A DNA stretch of 22,093 bases. Source: JAEYZS01 sp031374125 (GTDB lineage Bacteria > Bdellovibrionota > Bdellovibrionia > Bdellovibrionales > JAEYZS01). Position numbers and translations under genes: made by a program. The DNA lies in assembly GCA_031374125.1 (NCBI GenBank), contig JANMFM010000268.1:1-22093 (forward strand). Direction: 5' to 3'. The notes below the pieces were generated by a model. The model worked only from the letters and a program-made list of their open reading frames with translations, was not told the DNA's origin and made no database searches. Each line of letters starts with the position of its first letter. Positions within the stretch are counted from its first letter, which is position 1. Positions 7,441-15,172 of this stretch are shown here, one piece after another.

Positions 7441-8379
7441 ATGTTTCAGAGATTAACGCTAAAGTTCGTTTTAGCCATGTCAATTCTAGCAGGATTGAGC
7501 TTGGTTTTATTTGCCAATGCAGCTCTGGCTCAAGACTTTAAAATATTCAATCTTAAAAGTAATAAAAAACAACTTCAAATCGGAGAGGAATGGAGCCGTA
7601 CAACTTACGATGGAAAACTCACCTCCACAGAGGCTCTCAATAGCGCCATCAAAGCTACGGCTCGAGTAGATCTAAAAAATGAGCAAGGATCTGCGTTCTA
7701 CCTCGGTAAATTCAACGGCGTACACCTCATGTTAACCAACTATCATGTTCTATCGGAACAAGAAGTTTGCCGAACAGGAAAAGTTTATTTTGCATATTTG
7801 CAAAAATCTTTCCGTTGTGGCCTGATCATTGATAAATTCCGTGATCTAGAAGCCACATTCTTTACCATTCGAGTTGATAAAAAAGATGAATACCGTTTCG
7901 AAAATATCGCTTTGAAATTTGATTTTGTTAACGAATACAAACCTGGGCACAGACTGGTAACAGCGGGATACGGAATTGAGCGCAATAACAACGGAAAGCT
8001 AACTTACGAAAACTCTCAAACTTGCGTTGTAGCGACCACAACCTACAAGACTGTATTACTGACAGTGCAATCGGAAGAAAAATCCTACAAAGCTCGATCG
8101 TTTGTTCATGCATGCGAGATTTCAAGCGGCGATTCTGGATCAGCGGTTATAAGTGAAAGCACCGGAAAAGTTGTAGGCCTCAATTGGGCAACTTCAACCT
8201 CTAAACCTATTGCCCTTTTGAATAGTCTGAATGTCTATGAATGGATTGAAAAACAATCTAACCTTCTATGGAGTTACATGTCCTACGCTGTCCCTGGAGG
8301 AGAGATCATGAATGCCATCAAGGCTTCAAAGAATGTCACCCTCAATGAATTTGTAAACTCTCACTTCAACACTCCATAA
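7441..8379 (+). CDS. Secreted trypsin-like serine protease
   Basis: A 312-residue exported protein. A hydrophobic signal peptide ends in FANAALA, with likely cleavage after residue 30. The chymotrypsin-fold triad is visible: H102 in MLTNYHVL, probably D135 in FRDLEATFFTI (the position usually read as D-L-A-L-L), and nucleophile S232 in SSGDSGSAV. Two or more cysteines (110, 126, 195, 225) could form disulfides in the periplasm or medium. The segment after about residue 265 (YEWIEKQSNLLWSYMSYAVPGGEIMNAIK...) is not part of the minimal protease fold. The start ATG follows a G-rich stretch (GAGGGG, then CGGGGG), an unusual but usable ribosome site. It stands 113 nt upstream of another secreted protein gene. 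The substrate is unknown. Confidence 0.85.
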   Translation: MFQRLTLKFVLAMSILAGLSLVLFANAALAQDFKIFNLKSNKKQLQIGEEWSRTTYDGKLTSTEALNSAIKATARVDLKNEQGSAFYLGKFNGVHLMLTNYHVLSEQEVCRTGKVYFAYLQKSFRCGLIIDKFRDLEATFFTIRVDKKDEYRFENIALKFDFVNEYKPGHRLVTAGYGIERNNNGKLTYENSQTCVVATTTYKTVLLTVQSEEKSYKARSFVHACEISSGDSGSAVISESTGKVVGLNWATSTSKPIALLNSLNVYEWIEKQSNLLWSYMSYAVPGGEIMNAIKASKNVTLNEFVNSHFNTP

Positions 8380-8446
8380 TCTGGCCAGCGATTTGCATTA
8401 ATATTTGCTCTTAACTTATAAGATCATTTCTAAGGAAATAGATCTT

Positions 8447-8468
8447 CTAAAGAATGAACTTTCTTTAG
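8447..8468. other. Hairpin in the gap between two secreted protein genes
   Basis: An 8-bp perfect stem (CTAAAGAA / TTCTTTAG) with a 6-nt loop. It has no T-run on its plus-strand side and lies about 25 nt before the next start codon. It could be a weak terminator of the protease transcript or a leader structure of the downstream gene. Confidence 0.3.
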
Positions 8469-8492
8469 GTCAATTTGTAATGGAGTCAATTT

Positions 8493-9356
8493 ATGCTCTT
8501 TATTTATTTAATTTTAATCACATCTATTTTTTCGCTTCCTCTCGCCAAGGCCGAAATTCCTTACGCCCAAAAAATTCTATTGAACGCAGAATATGATCGC
8601 GCGGAAAAAACTTTAGAGAGCCAAATTAGTGATATTAAAAAAATTAGAGAAAATATCAAAAAAGGTAAAACCTCTTTCGACGAAGTGAGACACCTTACAG
8701 AATCTCTCTATGTCTACACCTTAGAAAGTGTTTATCGCTTCAAAAACAAATCCCAATTCCAGCGCCTTGCTCACTTACTCAATAACAACGGCACCAGAGG
8801 GAGGTTTTATTACCCAGTAAACCAGAAAGGTGGGTTCAGTGGAAAAAACATCCGTTACGTTGCCTGGAAAGATGAAGGTTGCATTAAGCCAATACAAAAA
8901 AATCAAATTCAAACGGGCGTTTTTATTGAGATAAGAAGTGGGTCGTTCAAAAATCTAAATTTTTCCGGAACAGATCTTATTTTCACTGAAAAATATTTCG
9001 CTACTACAAACAAAGAGCAAATTTTAAAAAGCTACCCTCTCGCCTCATTTAAAATTAAAGACAAATCACCTATTTCCGCTGCATTAGAAGATCTAAAAAA
9101 CTTATCTAGCGATTTGGCAGAATACTACAATTGCAATTATGTTACACAATTTGCAACTTTGGAAAAAGCAAACAAGCAACTCTACGCAAGATACTTGCAC
9201 TTAGCAAAAATTCTCAATAAGACCCCTGTCAATTTCAATAAAGAGAAAAAAGAAAAAACCCTTGGCGAAGAACTCAATGAATTGACTTCTACAATACCAA
9301 AAACGGAAGCGCCCAGTGCCGTAAGTACAGATGAGGATTTAAAAACTACGCCTTAA
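8493..9356 (+). CDS. Secreted protein of unknown family
   Basis: A 287-residue protein I do not recognise. Residues 1-20 are a signal peptide (MLFIYLILITSIFSLPLAKA), so it is probably periplasmic or released. The rest is helical at both ends: a charged helix around 30-60 (ISDIKKIRENIKKGK) and a C-terminal helix around 215-245. A middle part with FYYPVNQKGGFSGKNIRYVAWKDEGC looks beta-rich. Two cysteines (about 130 and 214) may pair. The last 40 residues are charged and Thr/Pro-rich, probably disordered. GGAG seven bases before the ATG supports the start. The 3' end overlaps the convergent aat gene by 11 bp. Being next to the secreted protease suggests a shared envelope or extracellular role, but no function can be assigned. 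Confidence 0.75.
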   Translation: MLFIYLILITSIFSLPLAKAEIPYAQKILLNAEYDRAEKTLESQISDIKKIRENIKKGKTSFDEVRHLTESLYVYTLESVYRFKNKSQFQRLAHLLNNNGTRGRFYYPVNQKGGFSGKNIRYVAWKDEGCIKPIQKNQIQTGVFIEIRSGSFKNLNFSGTDLIFTEKYFATTNKEQILKSYPLASFKIKDKSPISAALEDLKNLSSDLAEYYNCNYVTQFATLEKANKQLYARYLHLAKILNKTPVNFNKEKKEKTLGEELNELTSTIPKTEAPSAVSTDEDLKTTP

Positions 9357-10032
9357 TAAATATTTTATGAACAGCATCGAGTCTCTGCTTGTATTCTTCG
9401 CGTGAAATGTATTTTCCACCAAGAGATTCGAGCACTGGTGTGACCATCTGAATGTCCATCCATTCTAGGCCGATGCCTTGAAGTCTTTTGGTCACTTCAA
9501 TCACGCAGAGTTTAGAAACATTGCTTTCTAAACCAAACATGCTCTCGCCACTAAAGACTCCTGCAACCAGCACTCCGTAGAGACCGCCTACCAGCGTCTC
9601 TTCGTCCTTAGAATTCTTTTTGTAACATTCTATGCACAGAATATGTCCTTCATCATAAAGCTCTTTATAGGCCAATTGCATTTCATCCGTGATCCAAGTT
9701 CCGTTTTGATTTTTCCTAGGCACCAATGAGCATTGTTCGATGACCTCATCAAAGCGTGTGTTCATCTTAAAGGTATAGAGATCTTTTTTGATGAGTTTTG
9801 CCAGAGACTGAGGAATGTGCAGATCCTTAAAATCGAGAACTCCCCGTTCTTTAGGAAAAAACCAAAGTAATGGATATCCCTCGTGAGGCCACGGAAAAAT
9901 TCCATGAATGTAGGCATCTAAAAGCAAATCTTTTTCAAACTCCCCACCAAAACACAATATCCCATCATCCGCCGCGGTCATGGGGTCAGGAAAATTGGTA
10001 ATCTGAAAATACTTTCTTAAATCTTCACTCAC
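9346..10032 (-). CDS. aat: Leucyl/phenylalanyl-tRNA--protein transferase
   Basis: A 228-residue cytoplasmic enzyme of the bacterial N-degron pathway. It moves Leu or Phe from aminoacyl-tRNA onto proteins with N-terminal Lys or Arg, marking them for ClpS/ClpAP. Family blocks are present in order: FPDPMTAADDGILCFGGEF (about 14-32), AYIHGIFPWP (40-49), LLWFFPKERGVL (55-66, normally W-W-S-P-x-x-R-x-V-L), TWITDEMQLAYKELYDEG (112-129), and GGLYGVLVAGVFSGESMFGLESNVSK (149-174). Length is typical. The start is GTG at 10032, two bases after the recQ stop, with AAAGG upstream, so it is probably translated from the recQ message. Confidence 0.95.
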   Translation of the reverse strand: MSEDLRKYFQITNFPDPMTAADDGILCFGGEFEKDLLLDAYIHGIFPWPHEGYPLLWFFPKERGVLDFKDLHIPQSLAKLIKKDLYTFKMNTRFDEVIEQCSLVPRKNQNGTWITDEMQLAYKELYDEGHILCIECYKKNSKDEETLVGGLYGVLVAGVFSGESMFGLESNVSKLCVIEVTKRLQGIGLEWMDIQMVTPVLESLGGKYISREEYKQRLDAVHKIFIKA

Positions 10033-10034
10033 CG

Positions 10035-11516
10035 TTAAGGCCCTTTCAATTCGGCCTGACAGTTATCACAAATTTCACATTTCTTAATGTCGGCAAATCC
10101 AAAGTATTTATAAATTTCCAGAGCTCGGCACTCCGGAGTCTTTACCCACTGAAGGAGTTTTAATAAATTCATTTGGCTATTCTTTAAACGCTCAGCAATT
10201 CTTTTCTGATCGATAAGCTTTGCGGGGATTTCTGAAATGATTTTTAAATCCTTATCGAGAATATCTCCTTCCGTAACTTCCCAACGATCAAAAAGATTCA
10301 GCGTAGTCTCTAACCTAAAATCCTTGCGATTATAAAAATGAAGATTTTCTCTGATGGCATCCAAGCCTTGTTGATTCGCTTTTTCGGGGTTGAGTCTCAA
10401 ATACTGAAAAACCCTTCCAATGAATTCTGCGTCCGGGTGGGCCCATTTCAAAAATTCCATTTGGATCGTCACATCGTCTTCGTCGTACAAGACATGGCAT
10501 TCAGAGGGTTTTCCATCTCTACCTGCTCGCCCCATTTCTTGATAAAGCGCTTCAATATTGGCAGGAAGTTCAAAGTGAATCACCGCTCTGATATTTTGCT
10601 TATCAATTCCCAAACCAAAAGCTGGCGTCGCTAGAATCAAATGGTCATCTTGATTGATAAATTGCTTCTGCATCTTTTGACGAAGACCTCTTGGAAGTTG
10701 GCCATGATATTTAAGGTGAGGAAGTTTTTTATCGATTTTTTCTGAACACTTTTCCAGAGTTGAGATCAAAGAAAAATAAACAATCTTTGGTCCTTTGATG
10801 CGAGATGCGATCTCAATAAGTTTTGCGATCTTTTGCTCTTCGCCATATAGGTCTTCAACATTTAGACTTAAGTTCTCTCTTTTTATCCCGGAGTGAAAAG
10901 TGCGAACGTCCTCTTCCTCAAGACCTACTTGTTTGAGAATATCTTTCTGCACTTCCGGTGTCGCCGTTGCCGTCAACATCAGTGTTGTTGGGCTCACCAT
11001 AAACTCGCGCATTTCCTTGATTCGAGTGTAATCTGGCCGAAAATCATGTCCCCATTCCGAAATACAATGAGCCTCATCGATGGCCAAGAGATTCACCTTG
11101 TTGGCTTTGAGCGCCCTACGAAATTCCTCTTTACGGAACCTTTCTGGCGCCACAAAAAGGAGTTCATACTCCCCGTTTTCAAGTTTTTTATAGCGCTTTT
11201 CCCGGTCTTCTTTCTTTAAAAGCGAGTGAATATCGGCGACCTTAAAACCTCGCTCCTTAGCTTTTTGAGCCTGGTCTTGCATCAACGCTATCAGTGGAGA
11301 AATGACTACGGTCAACCCACCTAAAATCCTCGCAGGGATTTGAAAACAGAGGCTTTTCCCCATTCCCGTAGGCATAAGGCAAAGGCTATCATGACCCGAC
11401 AAAATAGAGTCGATCACCGCCTGCTGGTCCCCCCTGAAAGTATCGAAATTAAATACTTCTTTTAGGATTTCGTGCGGTGTTTTTTGTATTGCTTTATTAT
11501 TAGGCTTATTGTCCAC
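10035..11516 (-). CDS. recQ: RecQ family ATP-dependent DNA helicase, short form
   Basis: A 493-residue superfamily 2 DNA helicase that unwinds DNA 3' to 5' in recombination and fork repair. Walker A is TGMGKS (50-55), the DEAH box is at 147-150, the RecQ-specific aromatic-rich loop SEWGHDFRP follows, TATATP is motif III, and YQEMGRAGRDG is motif VI. The zinc site is exactly spaced: C463-x16-C480-x2-C483-x2-C486, as in E. coli RecQ. The protein ends seven residues later, so the winged-helix and HRDC domains of the classical form are absent. Instead about 80 extra residues lie between motif VI and the zinc site. The start is GTG at 11516, with AAGGA about ten bases before it. It is followed directly by aat. 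Confidence 0.9.
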   Translation of the reverse strand: MDNKPNNKAIQKTPHEILKEVFNFDTFRGDQQAVIDSILSGHDSLCLMPTGMGKSLCFQIPARILGGLTVVISPLIALMQDQAQKAKERGFKVADIHSLLKKEDREKRYKKLENGEYELLFVAPERFRKEEFRRALKANKVNLLAIDEAHCISEWGHDFRPDYTRIKEMREFMVSPTTLMLTATATPEVQKDILKQVGLEEEDVRTFHSGIKRENLSLNVEDLYGEEQKIAKLIEIASRIKGPKIVYFSLISTLEKCSEKIDKKLPHLKYHGQLPRGLRQKMQKQFINQDDHLILATPAFGLGIDKQNIRAVIHFELPANIEALYQEMGRAGRDGKPSECHVLYDEDDVTIQMEFLKWAHPDAEFIGRVFQYLRLNPEKANQQGLDAIRENLHFYNRKDFRLETTLNLFDRWEVTEGDILDKDLKIISEIPAKLIDQKRIAERLKNSQMNLLKLLQWVKTPECRALEIYKYFGFADIKKCEICDNCQAELKGP

Positions 11517-11614
11517 CTGGAGCGCTTCCTTAAGCTTTATTATACGTAAAATCTACTTGTAAAATTCACTTCTTATGCTACTTTACAAATCTTTAAAATT
11601 ACACATATTTAAAT

Positions 11615-11644
11615 TTGAATATGAAAAGAAGCAAAGTCTTAAAT
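11615..11644 (+). promoter_or_regulatory. Candidate sigma-70 promoter upstream of EF-G
   Basis: TTGAAT (11615-11620) and TTAAAT (11639-11644), 18 nt apart, lie about 90 nt upstream of the EF-G start, in a very A/T-rich 220-nt gap. A promoter must lie in this gap because the neighbouring gene is divergent. This particular pair is a guess among several A/T-rich options. Confidence 0.3.
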
Positions 11645-11736
11645 AATGACTAAATTAATTAAGACCAAGAAACTGTTTATTTTAATTATATATTTATAAA
11701 CCAGATTAATAACTATTTTTGCACAGGCAGGAAAAA

Positions 11737-13848
11737 ATGGCACAAAACTTAGACCTCGTTCGTAACATCGGAATCTCAGCGCACATCGATTCTGGTAAGA
11801 CTACTCTTACTGAGCGTATCTTGTATTACACAGGACGTATTCATCAAATCCATGAAGTTCGTGGAAAAGATGGAGTTGGCGCGACAATGGATTCTATGGA
11901 TCTTGAAAGAGAAAAAGGGATCACGATTAAATCTGCTGCTACATACTGCCGCTGGAAAGAATACACAATCAACATCATCGATACTCCGGGACACGTTGAC
12001 TTCACAGTTGAAGTGGAAAGATCTTTAAGAGTTCTAGATGGCGCTATTCTTGTTCTTTGTTCTGTATCTGGTGTTCAAGCTCAAACTTTGACCGTGGATA
12101 GACAGATGAAGCGTTACAAAGTTCCACGTATCGCATTTGTTAACAAATGTGACCGCGTTGGTGCTAACCCTAAAAGAGTTTGTGCGCAAATCAGAGAAAA
12201 ATTAAAATTGAACGCTGCCATGATTCAAATCCCAATCGGATTAGAAGACGCTCACGTGGGCCAAGTGGACCTCGTGAAAATGGTTGCTTACTACTACGAA
12301 GGCGATAACGGCGAAACTGTTGTTGAAAAACCAATTCCAGCGGAATTACTTGAAGATGCAAAAGCAACAAGAGCAGAGCTTATCAGCGTAGTTGCAGACT
12401 TCGACGAAGGCGTTGGAGAGAAATTCTTGATGGAAGAAGAAGTTGGCGCTGCCGAACTTCAAGAAGCTATCAGAAAAGGTGCACTTGGATTGAAATTCGT
12501 TCCGGTAATGTTGGGTTCAGCTTACAAGAACAAAGGTATTCAAGCGTTACTAGATGGCGTTGGAAACTATCTTCCAAATCCAACTGAAATTGAAAACGTT
12601 GCTTTAAACATTGATAAGAAAGAAGAAAAAATCGTACTTGAGTCTGTGGATGATAAGCCACTTGTTATGCTTGCATTCAAACTTGAAAAATCTCCTTATG
12701 GACAGTTGACGTTCATGAGAATTTACCAAGGAACAATCAAAAAAGGCGATATGATCTATAACGTTGTAGACGGTAAGAAAGTTAAAGTTCCACGTTTAGT
12801 GCGTATGCATTCTGACGACATGGAAGATATCGAATCAGCATCAGCTGGCGATATCATCGCAAGTTTCGGTATTGAGTGTGCATCTGGGGATACTTTCACT
12901 GATGGTCAATGGAACGTGACTTTAGAGTCTATGTACATTGCTGATCCAGTTATCTCTTTAGCGATTGCACCGAAAGATAAAACTTCTACGACAAACTTCT
13001 CTAAAGCTTTGAACAAGTTCACTAAAGAAGATCCAACTTTCAGAGTTCATAGAGACGAAGAATCTGCTGAAACAATTATTTCTGGAATGGGAGAATTGCA
13101 TCTAGAGATTTACGTTGAACGTATGAAGCGTGAATTTGATACGGAAGTTGTCGTTGGTAAACCACAAGTTGCGTTTAGAGAAACAGTTGCAAAGTCTGTT
13201 GATTTCGTAACCGTTCATAAAAAACAAACTGGTGGTGCTGGTCAGTACGCAAAAATCGGTGGAAGAATGGAACCGCTTCCAGCTGATCCAGAAGATCCAA
13301 AGAAAATTTACGAATTCTCTGATGACACTAAAGGTGGATCGATTCCTCGTGAATACGTTCCAGCTTGTGATAAGGGTTTCCAAGAACAGCTTAAGAAAGG
13401 TATGTTGACTGGAGCTCCAGTTATCGGCGTGAAAATGATCGTTAACGATGGTGGATTCCATCCAGTGGATTCATCAGAGATGGCTTTCAGAATTTGTGCT
13501 CAAGCTGCGATCAGAGAAGCTTACATGTCTGCTCAACCGACAATCTTAGAACCAATCATGAAAGTGGAAATCACTGTTCCTGAAGAATTCCAAGGTGCGG
13601 TAATGGGTCAAGTGAATCAACGTCGTGGTGTTATTATGGGTTCTGGTACAGAACATGCTGAAACTACGATTGAGTGTGAAGTTCCATTAACTGAAATGTT
13701 CGGCTACTCAACTGATCTCCGTTCAGCCACTCAAGGTAAAGGTCAATTCTCAATGGAATTTGCAAAGTACTCTCCAGTACCAAGAGCAATCCAAGAAGAT
13801 ATGATCAAGGAATACCAAAAGAAAAGAGCTGAAGAAAATAAGAAGTAA
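11737..13848 (+). CDS. fusA: Elongation factor G, mitochondrial EFG1/spdEFG1-like
   Basis: A 703-residue translational GTPase that moves tRNA and mRNA through the ribosome. G-domain motifs are AHIDSGKT (15-22), DTPGH (82-86) and NKCD (136-139); domains II to V follow to the end at normal length. The G domain differs from canonical EF-G: AHIDSGKTTLTERILYYTGRI, GKDGVGATMDSMDLEREKGITI, and SVSGVQAQTLTVDRQMKRYKVP are the wording of mitochondrial EFG1 and the related bacterial spdEFG1 group. The start is the ATG at 11737, with AGGA at 11729-11732; an upstream in-frame TTG at 11719 is less likely. The gene stands alone, without rpsL, rpsG or tuf beside it, and has its own strong terminator. A second EF-G elsewhere in the genome is likely. 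Confidence 0.9.
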   Translation: MAQNLDLVRNIGISAHIDSGKTTLTERILYYTGRIHQIHEVRGKDGVGATMDSMDLEREKGITIKSAATYCRWKEYTINIIDTPGHVDFTVEVERSLRVLDGAILVLCSVSGVQAQTLTVDRQMKRYKVPRIAFVNKCDRVGANPKRVCAQIREKLKLNAAMIQIPIGLEDAHVGQVDLVKMVAYYYEGDNGETVVEKPIPAELLEDAKATRAELISVVADFDEGVGEKFLMEEEVGAAELQEAIRKGALGLKFVPVMLGSAYKNKGIQALLDGVGNYLPNPTEIENVALNIDKKEEKIVLESVDDKPLVMLAFKLEKSPYGQLTFMRIYQGTIKKGDMIYNVVDGKKVKVPRLVRMHSDDMEDIESASAGDIIASFGIECASGDTFTDGQWNVTLESMYIADPVISLAIAPKDKTSTTNFSKALNKFTKEDPTFRVHRDEESAETIISGMGELHLEIYVERMKREFDTEVVVGKPQVAFRETVAKSVDFVTVHKKQTGGAGQYAKIGGRMEPLPADPEDPKKIYEFSDDTKGGSIPREYVPACDKGFQEQLKKGMLTGAPVIGVKMIVNDGGFHPVDSSEMAFRICAQAAIREAYMSAQPTILEPIMKVEITVPEEFQGAVMGQVNQRRGVIMGSGTEHAETTIECEVPLTEMFGYSTDLRSATQGKGQFSMEFAKYSPVPRAIQEDMIKEYQKKRAEENKK

Positions 13849-13888
13849 TCGCTCGGCTAGAAAGAAATCCATTAATCTGAATTTAAAC

Positions 13889-13926
13889 AATAAGCCCATG
13901 ATAATCTCATGGGCTTATTTATTTTA
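13889..13926 (+). terminator. Intrinsic terminator of the EF-G gene
   Basis: A perfect 13-bp stem (AATAAGCCCATGA, 13889-13901, with its complement at 13907-13919) and a 5-nt loop, followed by a T-rich stretch, 40 nt after the EF-G stop. The A-run on the 5' side is too short to argue for strong action in the opposite direction. Confidence 0.85.
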
Positions 13927-14026
13927 TACCATTTATTACCCACACCTAATCCGAAATACGAATTAAAAATCAAGTATTTGCAGCTTACCGCCATTGTATT
14001 GTATAAATTTATTTATGAATAACATA

Positions 14027-14060
14027 TATACCTTTACAAGGTATACCTATATAAGGTATA
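14027..14060 (+). promoter_or_regulatory. Repeated AAGGTATA half-sites, probable HigA operator
   Basis: Three half-sites form two overlapping inverted repeats: TATACCTT (14027-14034) with AAGGTATA (14038-14045), and TATACCT (14042-14048) with AGGTATA (14054-14060). The last half-site contains the AAGG that serves as the higB ribosome site, about ten bases before the ATG. This is where an autoregulating HigA or HigA-HigB complex would be expected to bind. Confidence 0.65.
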
Positions 14061-14066
14061 TTAAAT

Positions 14067-14363
14067 ATGGCAATTGATTCTTTTAAAGATTTAATAGCAA
14101 AAGAATTTTTTGAAGAGGGAACTCTTAAAAAACATGTCAGTTGGGCTAGTGTTAAATCCATAGTTAAAAGAAAGTTAGATATGATCCACTACGCCTCTAC
14201 ACTGACTGATCTTAGGTCTCCACCAGGAAATAAATTGGAGCCCTTAAGAGGCGATCTCGAAGGTTTTTATAGTATTCGAGTCAATGATAAATGGAGAATT
14301 ATTTTTAAATGGAATAAAGTTAAAAATTGTGCGGAAAATGTAAAAGTTTGTGACTATCATTAA
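14067..14363 (+). CDS. higB: HigB-type toxin of a type II toxin-antitoxin system
   Basis: A 98-residue RelE/HigB-superfamily mRNA endonuclease, expected to cut transcripts on the ribosome when freed from its antitoxin. Typical blocks are VKRKLDMIHYASTLTDLRSPPGNKLEPLRGDLEGFYSIRVNDKWRIIFKW (about 33-82) and the ending VKVCDYH. The GNKLEPLRGDLEGFYSIRVNDxWRI stretch is the HigB hallmark. Length is normal (about 92-105). The toxin gene comes first, as in other higBA loci. AAGG ten bases upstream of the ATG lies inside the putative operator, so binding there could also affect translation. The antitoxin start lies 11 nt past its stop. Confidence 0.9.
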   Translation: MAIDSFKDLIAKEFFEEGTLKKHVSWASVKSIVKRKLDMIHYASTLTDLRSPPGNKLEPLRGDLEGFYSIRVNDKWRIIFKWNKVKNCAENVKVCDYH

Positions 14364-14373
14364 GGAAGTGTGT

Positions 14374-14667
14374 GTGATTAAAATAAATAGAGAGCCTACT
14401 AAACCTGGTGAAATTCTAAATGAGGAATTTCTTATTCCTCTAAACATGACGCAAAAAAAATTGGCCGATCATATTGGTTGCGATTTAAAAGTTATTAATC
14501 GAATTATAAATGGCAGAACTGCATTAACTGCTGAGATGGCCATTCGTTTAGCAGCGGCCTTCAATACAACTCCCGAGTTTTGGTTAAATTCTCAGAAGGC
14601 CGTAGACATTTACAATGCCTCAAAGAATATTAAAAAACTACCAAAGAGCTTATTACCTACAGGATAA
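14374..14667 (+). CDS. higA: HigA-type antitoxin, XRE-family regulator
   Basis: A 97-residue antitoxin with a helix-turn-helix. PTKPGEILNEEFLIPLNMTQKKLADHIGCDLKVINRIINGRTALTAEMAIRLAAAFNTTPEFWLNSQ is the standard HigA layout, including the PGEIL-x-EEF opening and TPEFWLNxQ. It would neutralise HigB and repress the operon. I chose the GTG at 14374 because AAGGA (14362-14366) lies seven bases before it. In-frame GTG codons at 14350 and 14368 would give longer N-termini with poorer signals, and the 14350 form would overlap higB. Confidence 0.9.
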   Translation: MIKINREPTKPGEILNEEFLIPLNMTQKKLADHIGCDLKVINRIINGRTALTAEMAIRLAAAFNTTPEFWLNSQKAVDIYNASKNIKKLPKSLLPTG

Positions 14668-14672
14668 GCTCT
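14645..14672. other. Inverted repeat across the higA stop codon
   Basis: A 9-bp perfect stem (AGAGCTTAT / ATAAGCTCT) with a 10-nt loop spans the higA stop and lies between convergent genes ending at 14667 and 14683. An A-run and then a T-rich run follow at 14675-14697. It may act as a weak terminator of higBA. Confidence 0.4.
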
Positions 14673-14682
14673 CTAAAAAAAT

Positions 14683-15054
14683 TTATTTTTCTTTTATTAT
14701 ATTGCAGGAAATTTCTACGCTGTTGTCCAAAGCATCTAGGGCTTGAGTATCTAAAGGAATTATTTTTTCACCTATGCTCAATGTAGTTCTTGTTGTTCTA
14801 AAACTAGAAGCAGTTTGCTCAAATTGAATGACATACTCGGTGTAAACACCTTTACCACCAGGAATTTCATCACCACTGTAACTCGCTTCAACAATTCGAG
14901 TGTCGGGCTTTGTCATGATTATTAAAACTTCTTTAGGACAAAGGATCAGTTTATTTGCAAAATCAATAGACTCTATACTGAACTCTCCAGAGTGAGACGC
15001 CCACAAATTCACACCACAGAAAAAAATAACCAAGCCAAGTAAAATTGTTTTCAT
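14683..15054 (-). CDS. Small secreted protein of unknown family
   Basis: A 123-residue protein I do not recognise. The N-terminus MKTILLGLVIFFCGVNLWA is a signal peptide with likely cleavage after residue 19. The mature part of about 104 residues alternates short hydrophobic and polar stretches, suggesting a beta fold. Its two cysteines (LILCPKEV and VEISCNII) sit near opposite ends and may form a disulfide. I took the ATG at 15054, with GGTGG a few bases upstream; an in-frame GTG at 15066 would only add four residues. It is convergent with higA and divergent from the glycosylase remnant. No function can be given. Confidence 0.7.
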   Translation of the reverse strand: MKTILLGLVIFFCGVNLWASHSGEFSIESIDFANKLILCPKEVLIIMTKPDTRIVEASYSGDEIPGGKGVYTEYVIQFEQTASSFRTTRTTLSIGEKIIPLDTQALDALDNSVEISCNIIKEK

Positions 15055-15172
15055 AAAAAATACCACCCAATTATGATTTAATAAGTTGAACTCTTAGAGT
15101 CAATGAGAAGCCCTGTATTCGCATAGGATGATTTAAACTTAAAAATTATCGACTGATAAACAAACTTTCATT

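Noticed and set aside
8429..8444. Imperfect inverted repeat around ATTTC / GAAAT in the gap after the protease gene
   Set aside because: Short, with unequal arms and no T-run; it could not be told apart from chance in A/T-rich DNA.
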